Made by a program: the position numbers and the translations under genes. Under the pieces are notes generated by a model, which saw only the letters and a program-made list of their open reading frames with translations, was not told the DNA's origin and ran no database searches. Below are positions 1 to 28,500 of a stretch of 64,000 nt of DNA, in pieces. The number at the start of each line of letters is the position of its first letter. Positions within the stretch are counted from its first letter, which is position 1. Source of the stretch: Perca fluviatilis (Eukaryota; Chordata; Actinopteri; Perciformes; Percidae); assembly GCF_010015445.1 (NCBI RefSeq), contig NC_053127.1:23538745-23602744 (forward strand), in the 5' to 3' direction.

Positions 1-3000
1 TGCTGGATGGCCCCCAGCGTGGAGCTTACTCGCTCTGTCAGCAGGCGCTGCATCTGCCTCCCCACACAGCCAGGCTTACAGGAATCCATAACTAAATGAC
101 AAGGGGAAGCTGCTCCACTGGGGGGCAATTATAGAGTGGTATCTTGATGATTTAGAGCTTGCGTGTGTGTTTTTTTTCACCCAAATGTTCCTTGAATTAT
201 TGAAATCCGAGGTGAAATTAATGAATGGCTGAGCAAGATGGCTGTGAGCATCCCGTCTGTCGCACGGAAAAGCCCCAAGCTGAGTCATTAAAAATATACA
301 GTCAGTCCTCCAGGCCCCGGACCAAGCCAGAGGTACTACAGCAAGAGAGAGAGGCATCAGAGATAAGATGTGACAAAACAAAGTGTTTAAGTGTCATCCA
401 GATGGGATGTTGTGCGAACCGCAAATATGACACCACCCAGGGGAGACTGGATATGCACATGTGCATACGTCAAGTGTACAGGCAGGGTGGCTTTCCCACT
501 GGCAAAGACGGTGTTAGGTTCACAGTCTGCCCTTTCAGTCCACGCTGATGATGGACAGTAGAGCATCTGTCTTTCACCCTGGCTTTGTTTGCAGACGGCA
601 GTTGAAAGCAAAGAATAAAAGGCCAGGGAGGGATGGTTCAGCATCCTGTTCTTTCTTCAATAATAATGGCAGGAGGTGTCCCTTTTCTTTCAGAAATTAA
701 TTAGGAGGACATGCTGCTCAATTGCTTTGTGAATTAGTGATCAAACAGATCTCTAAACTCAAAATGAAATGCTCTGGAGAAAGAATAAATAGCTATGTTC
801 TTTTAATGTCAAACCATTTGTTATCTTGTATATGGTCTGCGATCTTACACTAAGACCAGCATCATGGTTTTGTTTCCTATCAGCCCTTTAAGGCTCTTTC
901 CCTGTGTTACAGTAAGAGCCTTTTGTTGTTTTTGGAAGTGGGAGGTGCAGAACACTTAATTAGTCCTATTTTTAAATAGAGATAGCTGTTTGACCATGTT
1001 TGCCTGGTGTCAGCTGGTGGCAATGTAAAATCAAAATTGCAGACTGTTCTATTTTATCAAGGCTATTTCCATATCATTACAGCTCTATACACAAAGCACA
1101 AAGTGTTTCATCCTCAAAGAAGCCTTTGATCTGATGCTCTGCACTTACATTATACTGCATAATTATGAGTGAATTATGTGGTGGAAACTGTCTACAAAAC
1201 ACTCAACACACATTGAAATAAGCACCAAACACTGTAGAGTTAAAGTAATTATTTATAGTATATCCAATTCAAAGAACCCAAATGTGATTGGCTGTCCAAA
1301 GTCAAACATCTTTCACAAGAAGCCATGCTCTGTTTATGAGCTGATGTACCCTGAACACATTTAGTGTTCTTCCTCACATGCTCTACACACATGTTGAACA
1401 TCTGTTTTCACTTAACATAAAGTGGGCCCCTTCAGAGGTATGCCGAAGGACAAGATGAACAAATTATGAAATAATAATTTTTTTACTTTACATTCATAGA
1501 ACAACAAATTTGCCTGTTAAAGAGACAGGCAACTTGGCTAGTGTGTTTTCTTGCCTTTTTCTCCCTGCATGTTGAGATAAGTATAGAAAATGGATGAATA
1601 GGTCAAACAAGTGTAAGTAGAGGTACAGTACGTACAGTGTATGCATCATTAGGAGAATGAGGAAGTGCAAAGGTGAAATGCCAAGTTAAGCAGACCTACA
1701 TGTAGTGGCTGACTACAGAAATAGAATAATTAACAAGCCTTAGAGAGCACAGCTTAAAAAGGCCACCCTAAAGATCCTAAAGCACCTGCGACACACTGAG
1801 CTGGATTAAGTCGTACACTGCGGGAGGATTCCTGCAAAAGAAGCTATACGGTCAATGATTCCCAACTCTGCACTCATAGTAAAATGTCCACTGATTAAAT
1901 ATTATCAACAGGATACCACTGCAAGTAAAATCACTTTCAGCATGATTCCAACCACAAACTTCAGTGCCTTTGAGATCATGTCCCCAGTGTAAAGATAAAA
2001 AATAATCTGAATTCCTGAAAGTGATTTACTTTGCTAGATCCTACCCACTGAATTGATACCTTCCCCATCAGCCACTGAAGTCATTAGATTAGGATTAAAT
2101 CCCTCACTGATTTACACTCACTGGGAGGGGCCGGGTTGGAGGTGATACAAATAGCATTTGGCCCTCGGCTTTACCCAGATTAAAACGCTCCAATGTCATT
2201 AGAACAGAGCCATATGCGCCCTATCATTTCATGAATCTTTGAAATAGTTGCTGGCTGGTTGTATGGTAGAAAGGAGGACAGTAGGTGGCAAAGCCCTTGT
2301 TTTACATAGAGGCTGGGATTGGATCTTCCTTCAAAATCTCTGTGGGGAAAAGCCTGAAAATGAATGACATCATGTTGAATGCTCATTAGATAAAAGCTGC
2401 AGGCTGTACAACCTATAGGCTATTTCTACTTAATTCAGCAACCGATCTCCCCGGAAAAAGTCGTATCCGCAGCAGAATTCTTAAGGCTAGCTAAGGCTCT
2501 CTCATTGCTTCCAAAGAGAGGAGCTGATGATATGCACTTTACAACAGAGTGGAACCTGTTTCATCAGTGCTGCAGTAATCTGGCTAATTCAAATGTGAAA
2601 TAAGACCATATGCCTCCACCCTTATGCTGAGCGCATTGCGCAGTGAAAGCAGTGCCATAAATTAATAAATAAAGAAAGAAAGAAACTAAGCAGGAGGATT
2701 TTTTTTTCTTCCACCGGCTCCCACAGAAGCGGTGCCGCATACAGACTTCAGCTGCAGACTGTGGTGGACAGCGACAGCCATCTCATTACCTGAACACTGA
2801 GGGAAAACAATCAAACAACTTCTGTCAGGGTGAAATTGATATTATGGTTACACATTTTCATTTCTGAAGGAGTCCTGTCTTGAAGCATCACGTTGATCTT
2901 TATAAAAGGCTTAAGAGACAATGACAGGGACCTGTTACAGAGCCGAGGGACCGTGTTTGCTGCATTGCTGTAGCTGGACAGTACTTACCCCAGCTGCTCG

Positions 3001-6000
3001 CCGTCCTGCCCAGGAACTCCCTCGTCCTCGGGTTCCATATATATTCCTTCCACCCGGTTTTTTCTCCATCCTTTGCCATTTTGTCATAAAAGTTTGGACC
3101 CCAAAGCTCTAACAAACGCGCCCTAATGCAATTAGCGCCGGGCTGAAACAATTAGCCAGAGAGCAGAAAGAGAGCTACTGTATGGCAAGAAGACAGATAA
3201 TTAAAGGTCTACTTAAGCGCTCAGATGGACAAATGAATGGTAATGAAAGTAGAAACACTACTGGAGTCAATCTGATAACAGAGAGACGGATAGTAAGAGT
3301 AAGAGGTAGCAGTCCTACACTCCAGCACAGACCTAGTATCTGCCCTCCCCCCCAGCTCTTGTCTGCATGCCGCAGAGTTTTGATGAGTGGTGCAGAAATC
3401 TAGTGATACTGCGGTAAAGCAGTCCCTCCGCCTCTCTCTACAAGCACCCTTCCCTCTCCATCCCCCCCAGCAGAGCTACTCCCGCCTCCTCTGGCCGCCT
3501 AGCCAATCATCTGCACCGCATCCTTCCTCCTCACAGGACCAACGCATGAAAGACAACCCGTAGAGCATATCGTGTGTTGGCTGAAAGCATGCTTTTATTG
3601 GCTCTGAGGCACCAAAGAAAGCCAACATAGGCTAATATCTGTGATATTTCTGAAGGACTCCAAAGTGTATGTGGTTCTAAGTGATATTTTCATTGATATT
3701 TTGGGAATTGTAGACCCATTGTTGTATAATTATTTATCGTGGAATTAGCATATTATTCAAATGGGGGGTCTATGATAACCATACAGGGACGTTATTAATG
3801 TGTGGTCACAAAAACGAGAAAGAGACTCTTCAGATAATAATGTAGAGACATATATATAATATAAAATTCCACATGTTGGATTTTAATGCGATTGTTCTTT
3901 ATTGTGAGACAAATTGTCTGCATATATGTGCCTTTTTAGCATTGGTTGCTAATTGAATAATGCCAGAATAATAACTAATCCTATTGAAATAACTATTTAA
4001 AATTCAAACTATGAAATTTGGTAAAGGTCTGCTGGATTACTCTGTATACAATTGCTTGTGTGTGCTATATTGAAGTGGTGACTTGTCTTATAATACATCC
4101 ATGGGTATTATGCATGGAGCATCCTGATGGAGCCACACCAGCAGCAGTGGAGTAATTAAGGTAGCGCCCTCACATGGACACCGAGGCTGCTGCAACACCT
4201 GCTGCAAAAGTGCAGTGGGAACATAATGTCCACTTCCCCACCATCTTCACTGGAAAACAACACGAGGCATAAACACATGCAAAAATCCTGTTTGTTGTGT
4301 AAAGTTCATTATATAAAATTTATTTTAATGACAATATCAATGCAAATATAGCACTACAGTGATATCCAAGGGACACCGTATCTTACCATATCAATATAGT
4401 ATGGCACTCGTATAATGGCCACTGTTTTAGAAGACACACAAAACCAACAGCTTCTGTAAACTATTTTGGAAATGGTACCTAGGGTTCCATATCAGCCTGT
4501 GAAAAGGACTAGTAAGGTGATTTACTTTGTATCTGGAATTAAATTGGGCACAATATTTAATATCACTGGGACATTTTCGGTGTAAGGAATCTCTGCATGC
4601 ATTGCACTTGCCCATTTCCTTCAACCTGACCTGTGCTTGTTTTGCAAAGTGGACTTCGTAAGCTTGAAAACCCTGGACCCTCAAACACGAGCAGGTGGGA
4701 ACTAAAACAAAAGGCCAAGCAGTGACTCTCAAACATTTAGATAGGTCTTCTTTTCACTGGGTAAGTGTACTGTACTGTACAGCTTGGTGCTAACTATCAT
4801 AAAAAGACAACAACCAAGAGACATTCAATTGCCTTAATACTAATACAGAAAGGCTCACTCTTCAAAGTACAAACTTCATTTCATGTGGCTTTCAGAAATA
4901 AAGCAAATATGTAACAATAACTATATTAATATTGTTTCTCATGGCAACACTATGTAGTTGAATGAACAACACCAGTAGTTCAAGGTAGCAGCAAAGTATT
5001 CAAAATGTCAAGACAACGAGCTGTTGAAATCTGTACACAAATAAAAATGAATGTAGAAAAAAAAGGGTATAAATAAAACAATAACACAGCTTAAAGGGAG
5101 TCTTGCATACATTTAAATAAACAACTGTTGGACTGCGCCCCTCTTTAGAGGGCTTACTGTTTATTAGTAGAACTAAAAGTAACGCAAGGACTGGCTGCAG
5201 CAGATAAAGTACTTCATTCTTTTAGAAAAAACAAGTGAACAAAGTTATGTTTATACAGTATATGCTACATAATATGTATTGATTACAAGTATGAAAATGG
5301 AAATAATTGCTACATTTTCAATACAGTTGTACATATCTATTTACAGTACATTAGGGTTTAATTTCTCCTAAGTGTATACCATGTTTTGTGCAGATTGTTC
5401 CAGCATTCTGTTTGAGGTGATCAATACTCACAGTCTTATCAGTTGCACCATATTGTACAGTCTGTGTTGATGGGTGTCAGTGCTTGTTTTTCTTTGTGGT
5501 GGAACAATCACTAATGTGCAACTGTGGAGAAGCATGAATGATGAAGTTTTTTGTACCATTGATCTGTGTCATATTTGGCTGGACTGCACAGTATGTGCCA
5601 TCTGTTGCACCACCCTTTCTAACGATACCCCAAGCGATATATATTTATCTTTTTATATGACCACATGTTATCGTAGTGAAGATCTGCTGTATGTAAAAGT
5701 CTGACATGATCATCTCTACATTTTCTTTTACAATACTGTATGTCTATCGTGACATGCAGAGAATGACACAGTAAATATGACTTATTCAAGTCTTAGATAT
5801 GTATGTTAGGCTAGTTGACACAAGTTTTTAATTATGTTGCTCCAGCGTCGGGAGCATATTGCTATAAAATTGCAGAAATGTTGAGAAAGTAAATAGATTT
5901 ACATTACAAATATGCAAACAGATACAGTAGGTAGCTTTGACTCCTCAGTGATGATTATTTGCATCCACAATGACAATCTATTGTAACCAAGACATCTCAT

Positions 6001-6499
6001 ATGCATTCACGATTTCAACAAACACTTCAATAACTTATCAATGAATCTCGCCTTTTCTCATCCACAGAGTAGTTTCTATGCAAGTTGGACAACTGTGTGT
6101 GGGAGAAAATATATGATTCCTTTAGCATATGTCTCAAGTAGTCAGGAGAAAATTTGGCAACACCAATCTAAGAAAACATCCCACCTATTATTAAGTTGGT
6201 GTCTTCTATTTGTGGCAATAATACTGGCGTTTTGTGGCAAAAATCATTGGCAATTAGAACACATCAAGAAGGACATAGTACAGAGCAAGTACAAATCACC
6301 CCGGTCAGAGATTAGTTTAGTCTGATTGTAATACTTCCTTTCTTCACCTCTTTTATCAGCCTTTTTTTGTTTTTTCCCCCAAATGAGTTCAAAGTCTACA
6401 ATAACCTTCATTACTGTTCTCAGATCAGTTTATCACACAATAAGAGCAACATTCTCTCATTCCTCTGTGCAGTTACTAAACCCATTTTACTCTCCTCTC
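1..6499. other. Gene-poor stretch, no supported gene
   Basis: No reading frame here resembles a known protein or has convincing splice sites with a partner exon. The longest frames are about 100 codons and of arbitrary composition. The first 60 bases can be read as a short open stretch on either strand (minus strand ends near a GTAAG-like donor), but the window edge prevents a judgement. The rest is AT-rich single-copy-looking DNA, probably intergenic or the distal 3' region of nyap1. Confidence 0.5.
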
Positions 6500-6505
6500 T
6501 TTATT
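6500..6505 (-). terminator. nyap1: Candidate poly(A) signal of nyap1
   Basis: AATAAA on the minus strand, 82 bases past the nyap1 stop codon. It would give a very short 3' UTR, so more distal signals may also be used. Confidence 0.35.
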
Positions 6506-6586
6506 AATTGTCCAACCATCTTCAATTCATCTGTGTGTTTAGTCTCTCTTCAGTGCTGTACTCACTGGCCGGCCAGCCTTTCCACC

Positions 6587-20988
<14,402 letters not shown>

Positions 20989-22026
20989 GGTATAGAAGAA
21001 GTCTCTGGAGAAGGGGACGTATGTCGCAGGCAGCCTCCTCCAACTCACCTAAACATAAAGAAACAAGGGCAATTTTTAAGCTCATTAATCATTAAAAAAA
21101 AAAAAAACATCTTTAACAGCTCCCCTGGCCTACTTGCAAGCTGACAAGATTGGCAGTGATTACTTTGAGATGTGGCAACGCACAATGAAATCCAAATAAT
21201 CAAACCCAAATTACAGGCAGAACTTTGGGGGAGTCATAGCTTATCATGCTCACTGTGTCATTACGAACAACCCTGCCCATTACTCCAACTGGCAGCCTTC
21301 AAAGCAGAGACACAGTGATGCATGATGATGAAGGATGCAGTTTTGTTTACCCCAACCTCAAGTGTATCACATGAAAACTATTTATACTTTCATTATCCAG
21401 TTATGAATATTTGAGTAAGCATGGTAACTCAGCTGCAGAGCGTCTCTGGCTGCAGGCCCTGGGATGGCCTAGCTAAGCCTGTCTGCAAGCCAGACAGTAA
21501 TGTGGTTTGTCATATGTAGCGCATGCACAGCTTCCTACTCACGCTCACCCCATGAGAAGTCAGGCTTGTTGTGGGGCAGATATCGGAGGGCCCAACAGTG
21601 TTTTCACATTGGAGAATGTGAGTGTGCAACGCAATTGGCTAAGAAAAGCACAGCTGTCAGCTGATGCATGTTTCCAGTGTTTTTCCATCATAAATAGCAA
21701 CAGAGTTTTTTTAGTGGGGGACAGTGTAGCATTATTATTGGTGCTTCTGGCATCAGTTTGCTTTGAGTTGCAGCAGTGTTGGTGCACAAAACTGAATCAG
21801 TCACCGAGATGCATTAAGGTTCGGTGTTGGTTAATAGTTTGAATGGCTCATATTGCCAGGTATGCATGTGAATCGAGTTTAATGGTAATTTTGCTTTTAT
21901 ACACCATGACCAAAGATGCAAGCAGCATGTAGGGCAGGAAATATACATGACATTTACACTTTCCAGCTGTGTAATAGCTCTTCTTATTCTGGACATGCAT
22001 AAGACCACTTAAATCACAACTGCACA

Positions 22027-22218
22027 TGGCCAGGTTGGCTCAGTGGGTAGAGCAGGCGCACATATCCTTGGTGGTTTATTCCTCGACGCAGAGGTCCAGG
22101 GTTCCATTCCGACCTGTGATGATTTCCTGCATGTCTTCCCCCTTTCTCACCTAGCTGTCCTGTCAAATAAATAAAAAGGTGGAAAAGCCCAAAAAATATT
22201 TAAATTAAAAAAATATAA
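22027..22218 (+). mobile_element. tRNA-derived SINE with target duplication
   Basis: The head resembles a tRNA with a Pol III A box (GTTGGCTCAGTGGGTAGAGC) and a B box region (GGTTCCATTCCGACC). It is followed by a pyrimidine-rich body and an A-rich tail. The 9-bp direct repeat AACTGCACA flanks it (22018-22026 and 22219-22227). A second copy sits at 46.74 kb. Confidence 0.85.
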
Positions 22219-23874
22219 AACTGCACAACGCCCTTACTAAAATATCCAAACCATCCCTCACAATGCACAGTGGGAGCATCAGACCCTTACCTGGTCCAGG
22301 CAGCATGTTGAGCTGTGTAGCTATGTGTGATTCTTCTGTCACAGCCCAGCGTGTCATCCAGTGTGTCAGCGTGGCTACTGCTATTCTTGTATCCCACAGC
22401 CCTTACCAAAACCATGACCGCTGCTGCTGCTGCCATGCTTGCTGACTCAATGTTAATTAGGTTAGGGAGCTGCAACTGTAGGTTGGGCTACTGATAACTG
22501 GAGCTTTGATATGGGTTTCGAGAATCTGGCAGCTGAGCGGGCAGCCCTGCGATTGCCGCATTGCATGCTGTGGGTTGGTGTGCTATTAGCCGAGCTAAAA
22601 GAACCAGGAGAGCTTAATCTTACATCTGCAGGTAGGTTCGTCTGATCAAGCTAGGCTGCAAACATCGTTTATACATAAACCATGCAGTGCACTCATATAG
22701 GTTGGCTGTGATCAAGTCACTTTAAATCCCAAGTAAATTTAGAGTATTTAGCAAGTTGTTTCAGGAGCATCTGTAGGTTCAGGAGTCACTTGATTTCATC
22801 TCATTAGAACCAGAAGGAAGATGGAGCCACGATTAATTTAGCTGGATCGGCATGCAACGCTGCAGACTACTCATTCATGCACATAAGCAAACAGATCACA
22901 TACACACTCTAATCCCCCATACATGCTAAACACACACATACACACACCGTGTGAATCAATAATTGCAAATGCTAAGCCGCTGATTTGAGTGTGGGCTACT
23001 GATGACACAAATTTTTTATTGTCAATAAAAAAAATTGGGAATGCAAAAAATTTGGAGTCTTTGGGTGTTAAAAAAAAAAGCTATAAGTGAAATAATGCAG
23101 TTTCTTTCACTGCCACTGACTTTTTAACACTTCTGGAACACTTTGTGCTGCAGCCCTCTGCCCTCCAGCCTCCACCTCAGCAAGTGGCCCTGTAGTGTTG
23201 CTGCACCTCACTGTGAGTAAGGCAGTAACACTGCAGAGTGGAGGGACACTTCACAGCCATGGCCTGGCCATTGGGGCAATATTTCCACAAAGCATATTTA
23301 AAATACACATTTAATTACTCTGGGGTACGTTATCCCTTTGTGTTTTGCAGACATCCACAAAACATGTGATTTAAAACAAGAATAGAAATACCAACGTGCC
23401 TTCTTTTTTTTATTACAGAAAAAGCATTCATAAGATATATTTGCCTTTGCAAAGCTGCTTGACTAGAAGCAATTAGATTAAAAGGGCAGATAGTACAGAA
23501 TATCTTGTTCATTAGACATCATCTTGTTTCGTCTGCACACCCAGTCCTAGGATGTTTGGCTTTTTTGCATCCCTTCGAGGCTGAATTATATAGCAAATTA
23601 GCACAAAGAAACTTTGTAATTTAGTATGTGACAGCAAGTAGGGGAGAAATCGGTAGGATTTTGTACATTCACCGATGTTTAAGTCTCATTTTATCATGAT
23701 GTGGGATCTGTATTTAAAAAAACAGCTGTAGCCAGTATATGGTTGAGCTTATTCCGTTTCACCCTAATACCACAGACATTTTTGCCCACCGCGTTACAGT
23801 ATCATAACTTAACCCCACGGCCACACGGTACACCCCAGTCACCGCACTTCAGACAGATACATTGCTGCAGTTCA

Positions 23875-24235
23875 GCCGGAGAAACAAACAGGGAGAGAGG
23901 AGGAGGAGAGAGGCAGAGAGGATGCAGGAGCGAAACGTTCAGGAGAAGAATGAGCAGCAAGAGAGGAGGAGAGATCGAGGCAGCGGGAGAGAGAGATGGG
24001 AGGGGGCGCGGTGAAAAATGGGGGAAGCCAATAAATAGAGAGTCACTAAGGGATCAACCGGGCTGATGATAAATACAGTATGATTAGGCGGAAAATGTAA
24101 AACTGGAGACAGGCTGATGGAAGGGAATATCGAGGAAGGGAACATGAGAGTGGAGGGAATAAGCAAATGGAGGCGAGGAAGAGAGGATAGAAAAACAGTG
24201 AAAGGCAGCCAGACTACAAGAATGGGGGAGGGAGG
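23875..24235 (+). repeat. Purine-rich (GA-rich) tract
   Basis: About 360 bases strongly enriched for G and A on the plus strand (many GAGAGAGG, GGAGGAG and GGGAGGG words), with only short pyrimidine interruptions. The plus-strand frame through it is of low complexity and is not a credible protein. Confidence 0.6.
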
Positions 24236-25401
24236 TGAAATCAAGCCTCTCACACTAGTCGCTGTGTGTGGTCTCCTAGCAACACTGTCAGCCATGCATC
24301 TCTTCCTTAACCACTGAATATGCAACAAAGAAGGACGTCAGCCTCGTCATACGTGATGATCCCCGGGTTAAACTTCACTGCTGCTACATTTGTACCTGAT
24401 GCCCCACTAACAATTTATCTCAAGTATCTTAAATGGAGATAGCATCCTTCTCCAATAGCAACCATACAACCTTGCTGCGGAATTCATGACGTACTGAGCT
24501 ACACATTGCACACTCTCTAGACCTTGCTAAGGCTGATACTTCGACATAAGTAGTCCATCCAAAACAGGCAATCTGTCTAATAAATTTAAAGGAATAACAT
24601 GACATTTTTATTATAAATGCCTTCAAGGTTAATTTGAAATATTTTATTTGTCAGTTGAATCCCTCCTGTCACATCAGCTGCAAGTCTTTAAGAAGTCGGT
24701 TATTAAGCATGAAAATCAGGTATAGAGGTTTGCAGCATAGTAACATTTTATCACCCGTCACAGTAGGAAAGAGAGCCTTGAAGCGAGATAGATTAGAATA
24801 ATGTGAGCTTGGAGAATAAAATACTAAGACTGGAATACTAAAACAGGAGCTCAATGAAATCCCACCTGGTTGTGATCACTGATCTACGAACAAATGCTCA
24901 CGTGTTGATCTTGTCAAACACCAACTTCCCATGCTCGATGGTCTGAACAAAAGCATGAGACGGCTAATGAGTACATCATTCGGTAGGTAAAACGTTCCCA
25001 GCCACTTGTTTATAATTTTTATTTTCCTTTATCAAACATTCATCTAGTGCAAAGGCTTGTGTGACGTGACAAGATGTGTCATTTCATCACCACGGTTGGC
25101 AAAGCAAAACCTGCTTTCAGAAGATAAATATTGACCAGTGCCAGGAACTAAGGTCTGCAGAGGATTCATTTCCTGAACATCTGGTTGGTATCTACTTTTT
25201 CACATTCAAACAATGCACAACGTATTGGTTTCAAACTCTTTAAGGCATATCTTGGGTGGTGACTGTGATTTTGGGTCATGGCAGCATGGTCGTGCCAATG
25301 ATATCTGTTCATTGATTGTCATTAATAACTAAGCCATAATGAATAAGTTTAAAAGCTGCATAGTAATAGAGTGAAACTGAAAAGTGTTTACAAACAATTT
25401 A

Positions 25402-25437
25402 CAGTACCAGTCAAAAGTTTGGACACGCTTTCCAAGA
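25402..25437 (+). mobile_element. Solo Tc1/mariner-type terminus
   Basis: ACAGTACCAGTCAAAAGTTT followed by GGACACGCTTTCC is the typical outer end of fish Tc1-like MITEs. No opposite end was found. Confidence 0.5.
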
Positions 25438-25439
25438 CA

Positions 25440-25540
25440 GAGCAAGTCTGTTTTCAGTCTTTGTGCTAAGCTAAGCCAACGGGGTATTTAACGCACAAAC
25501 ATAGAAGTGATATCAATCTTCTCATCTAACTCTCTGCAAG
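25440..25540 (-). repeat. Interspersed repeat fragment, same family as 13008-13115
   Basis: Read on the minus strand it shows GAGTTAGATGAGAAGATTGA and then GGCTTAGCTTAGCACAAAGA, matching the order in 13008-13115. Confidence 0.55.
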
Positions 25541-28500
25541 AAAGAGAATAAGCATATTTTACTAAATGTCTAACTTTTCCCTTCTGAGAGAGTGTCAAAG
25601 ACTAGTTTGTAGTCTAAAAGTTAACTTTGTGCTGATAAAGTCATGCTGGCAAAATATTAACAGCCAGATGTCTCACACTTGCAATGTGAGATGCTGTCCT
25701 AAACATTTGGTCAGTCAGAGCATTTATGCGGTATCACACCATTAAGCATTAACAATTAGCAGAAGGTGTTCTGATGTGGACAGGATATCCCTTAACACAT
25801 CAAGGGAACACTGACTCACTCAACCTTTCATAACATCACCACCTATAGAGTGATGGTGTAGAGTTCACCTATTTGTTAGCAAGAGGTCATGATCCAGGTA
25901 TCGGCCTACAGCTCTTTAAGGACGCAATAGTTGCTCCTTTCAAAATTTGAGAATTAGGCGTGACATAACCAATCACCCTATTTCATTGTTTGAATCACCA
26001 CTTTTATTTCTCCAAATACTGGGTTTGATGTTTATGTCTGTTTTGGGGTCTAAAGGACTGCCTGTCCATCTAAAGTGCTGAGTTTGGCCGTATGAAAGAT
26101 GATCATTTACCTCAATTTAACAACACATACCTTTGGAACATGTAATTCCTGCCAAAAAGAAGGTAAACTGAAAGTGGTTTTATCAGACACACAGGATGTT
26201 GCAATCCTCTGACAGCGGTATGGCACATGCAGACTTTGAGACATTGGAAAGCTTGGACTCTGCGAGGTCGACCTGCAGGCTAAAAAACCTTTCAAGCAAC
26301 ATGCTCTGTGGGCTTTTACACATTAGGACAAAAACAAAATCAGTCCAGCTCGCCATAACAATAAAACAGTGACCTAAGGTAAAACCCGCTCGAAAATCCA
26401 AGCAACCGGAAAGATGCGTCTGGTAGTGTGACCAGTCTTCTGTCTGTAACTGTTACTATGGGAGTCCAACGCTCCCTCTTGTGTCTTGTTGTCCTAACTA
26501 TAGCCTGCTCTGGGTCGCTCCTCCAATCTCGCAAAAAGTGTTCATATACTAGATAGATATTCTGACCTACCCAGCAGGCACAAATGCATTTTGTGAATTT
26601 AAAATATCGAGAGAGAAAAAATCTCGGCGCAGATTATAATTTTCTGTGGTAAGAAAAAAATTGAGATTATTCAAATAATTCCCTTATTGTGCATCACTAA
26701 ACCAGAAGTCACCCTTTGCTGCTATAGAGCATTGCCTCAACTTCTCTTTCTTTCTTCATGTACTGCTCTTGTGTGCTGAATGCTCTACAATATTGCATTG
26801 TGCAGTAAAACGCCTGTGGCTGATGAGAATGGACAGGAGGAGGAGGAGGAAGATGTAGAGGCTGATGCATCACTCAAGGCCAGGGATGGAAGGCACATAA
26901 GAGGCATAGGCGAATTTTGCACAGTTTTTCTCTTGACCTCTTTCTGGCATTTTGCACATAAAAACAAGTAAGTAATATTTTTAGTATTTTATAAAAATGG
27001 TCACGTGGAATAAATCATGTTGCATCATTCTTTTTGGGGTCAAAAACCCAAATACACTTAGTTAAATATACATGCACAACACTTTGCACTCTTTGGATTC
27101 TCCTCCTTAGCGTTGTACAACCTGAGTAACCACTAAATTTTTCATGGACTGCAACCAAAAATACCCTACAAAAAAAGCTTTCACTGTTCCCCCTTGTCCT
27201 GTGCTACCACCAGGACACAGCCTTGAGCCATGACAAACTTGCAGAGTTGCTTAGGGTTTGTCTCAACTATGCACCTTTCCTGCCAACAAATTAATCTATT
27301 ATTGTCGGCGTGTGATTGCATAAGTAAACATCTGTACAATGTGTGCATTATTAATAGTTAAAAATGTGTAGAGCTGCAGTTACAGAGTGTAACATGCTAT
27401 AGAAATCAAAAATAACACAATACTCATCATTAGCTCGCCGGTCAAAAAGAGACAGCCAGTGTATGACCCCCGATCCCCATTTCCCACCTCAGTTTGCCCT
27501 TGCCTTCATCATCTTCTGCTAGAATCTGCAGTAACCAAGGTGACCCACTGCACTTAGCATACATGAACACTTAGCGGCTTACAGTTCCACATGCCCTTAT
27601 ACAACACTGGACACGTTTTCATTCATTTCATTTTATGTTGTTTACTTTTTCTGTCACACATATACTGTAAATATGTACATCACAGAAAAAAGAAGCAGTA
27701 AAGAGACAGAGAGAAGAAACGAAAATTGAACAATGAAATCAATCAAGAAAGCAATGCTTAGAATGTGTGCAGCATGAGCACTGTGTGCAATAACAAGTCC
27801 TCCAAACACTACGACGATATAGGTCGTTTATTCCTACTCCCTAAAATGACCCATAGGAGTGTTTCATATATTAGCGCCCCTAGCCGTGCCAGGAAATCAG
27901 ACCCACAGGAGCGTTTACCGCCCTTATATCTAAAAGTAATGCTTGCAGTTTAAAACACGCCATTGACGTTGTGAAACGGTCGCAGTTGGGTTACGTTTAT
28001 ACACAATATCTACTTAAAGTTTAGGAAAAAAAATCGTGGTTTGGGTTAAAATCATGGACATTTGCTACTTACTTCACTTCAGGCTATGCACGTGACGCAG
28101 AACATGACATACTTCTGTTTGTTCCATAAAGTAAAAAAAAAACCTGAATGGTACCCAAAGCTGGGTCTCCTGTGTGAAAGTCCTGCGATTGTTTGACCCA
28201 TCGACCACATGCCACACACATAACTTCAATTTCAGCGTGGATTTGAGTCTAATATAATTCATCTATGATTTACGTGCTCTTATCATGGATGTATAATGGG
28301 CTCTTATACTTCGTCAACTTACCTCCTGCTTGGCTCCCATCAGAATTACTACGGCCACTAGAGGGCACTGTCACTGTAAACGTAAATATGGTTCATAATT
28401 GAAACTTAAATAAACGATTTATGCAGGCGTTTTTCAGGGAAGGAGGACAGTCTCCATTACATGTGGTGTGACGGACGAAGACATTATTCAGGACTGTACA

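Noticed and set aside
1..60. Possible exon edge at the start of the window
   Set aside because: An open stretch exists on both strands, but the window boundary hides its context and no family is recognisable.
26820..26967. Plus-strand frame with an acidic run (QEEEEEDVEAD)
   Set aside because: Short low-complexity run without splice support or a partner exon.
27760..28420. Possible dispersed repeat near 27.8-28.4 kb
   Set aside because: The sequence has the feel of a fish interspersed repeat, but I could not define termini, duplications or a second copy in this window.
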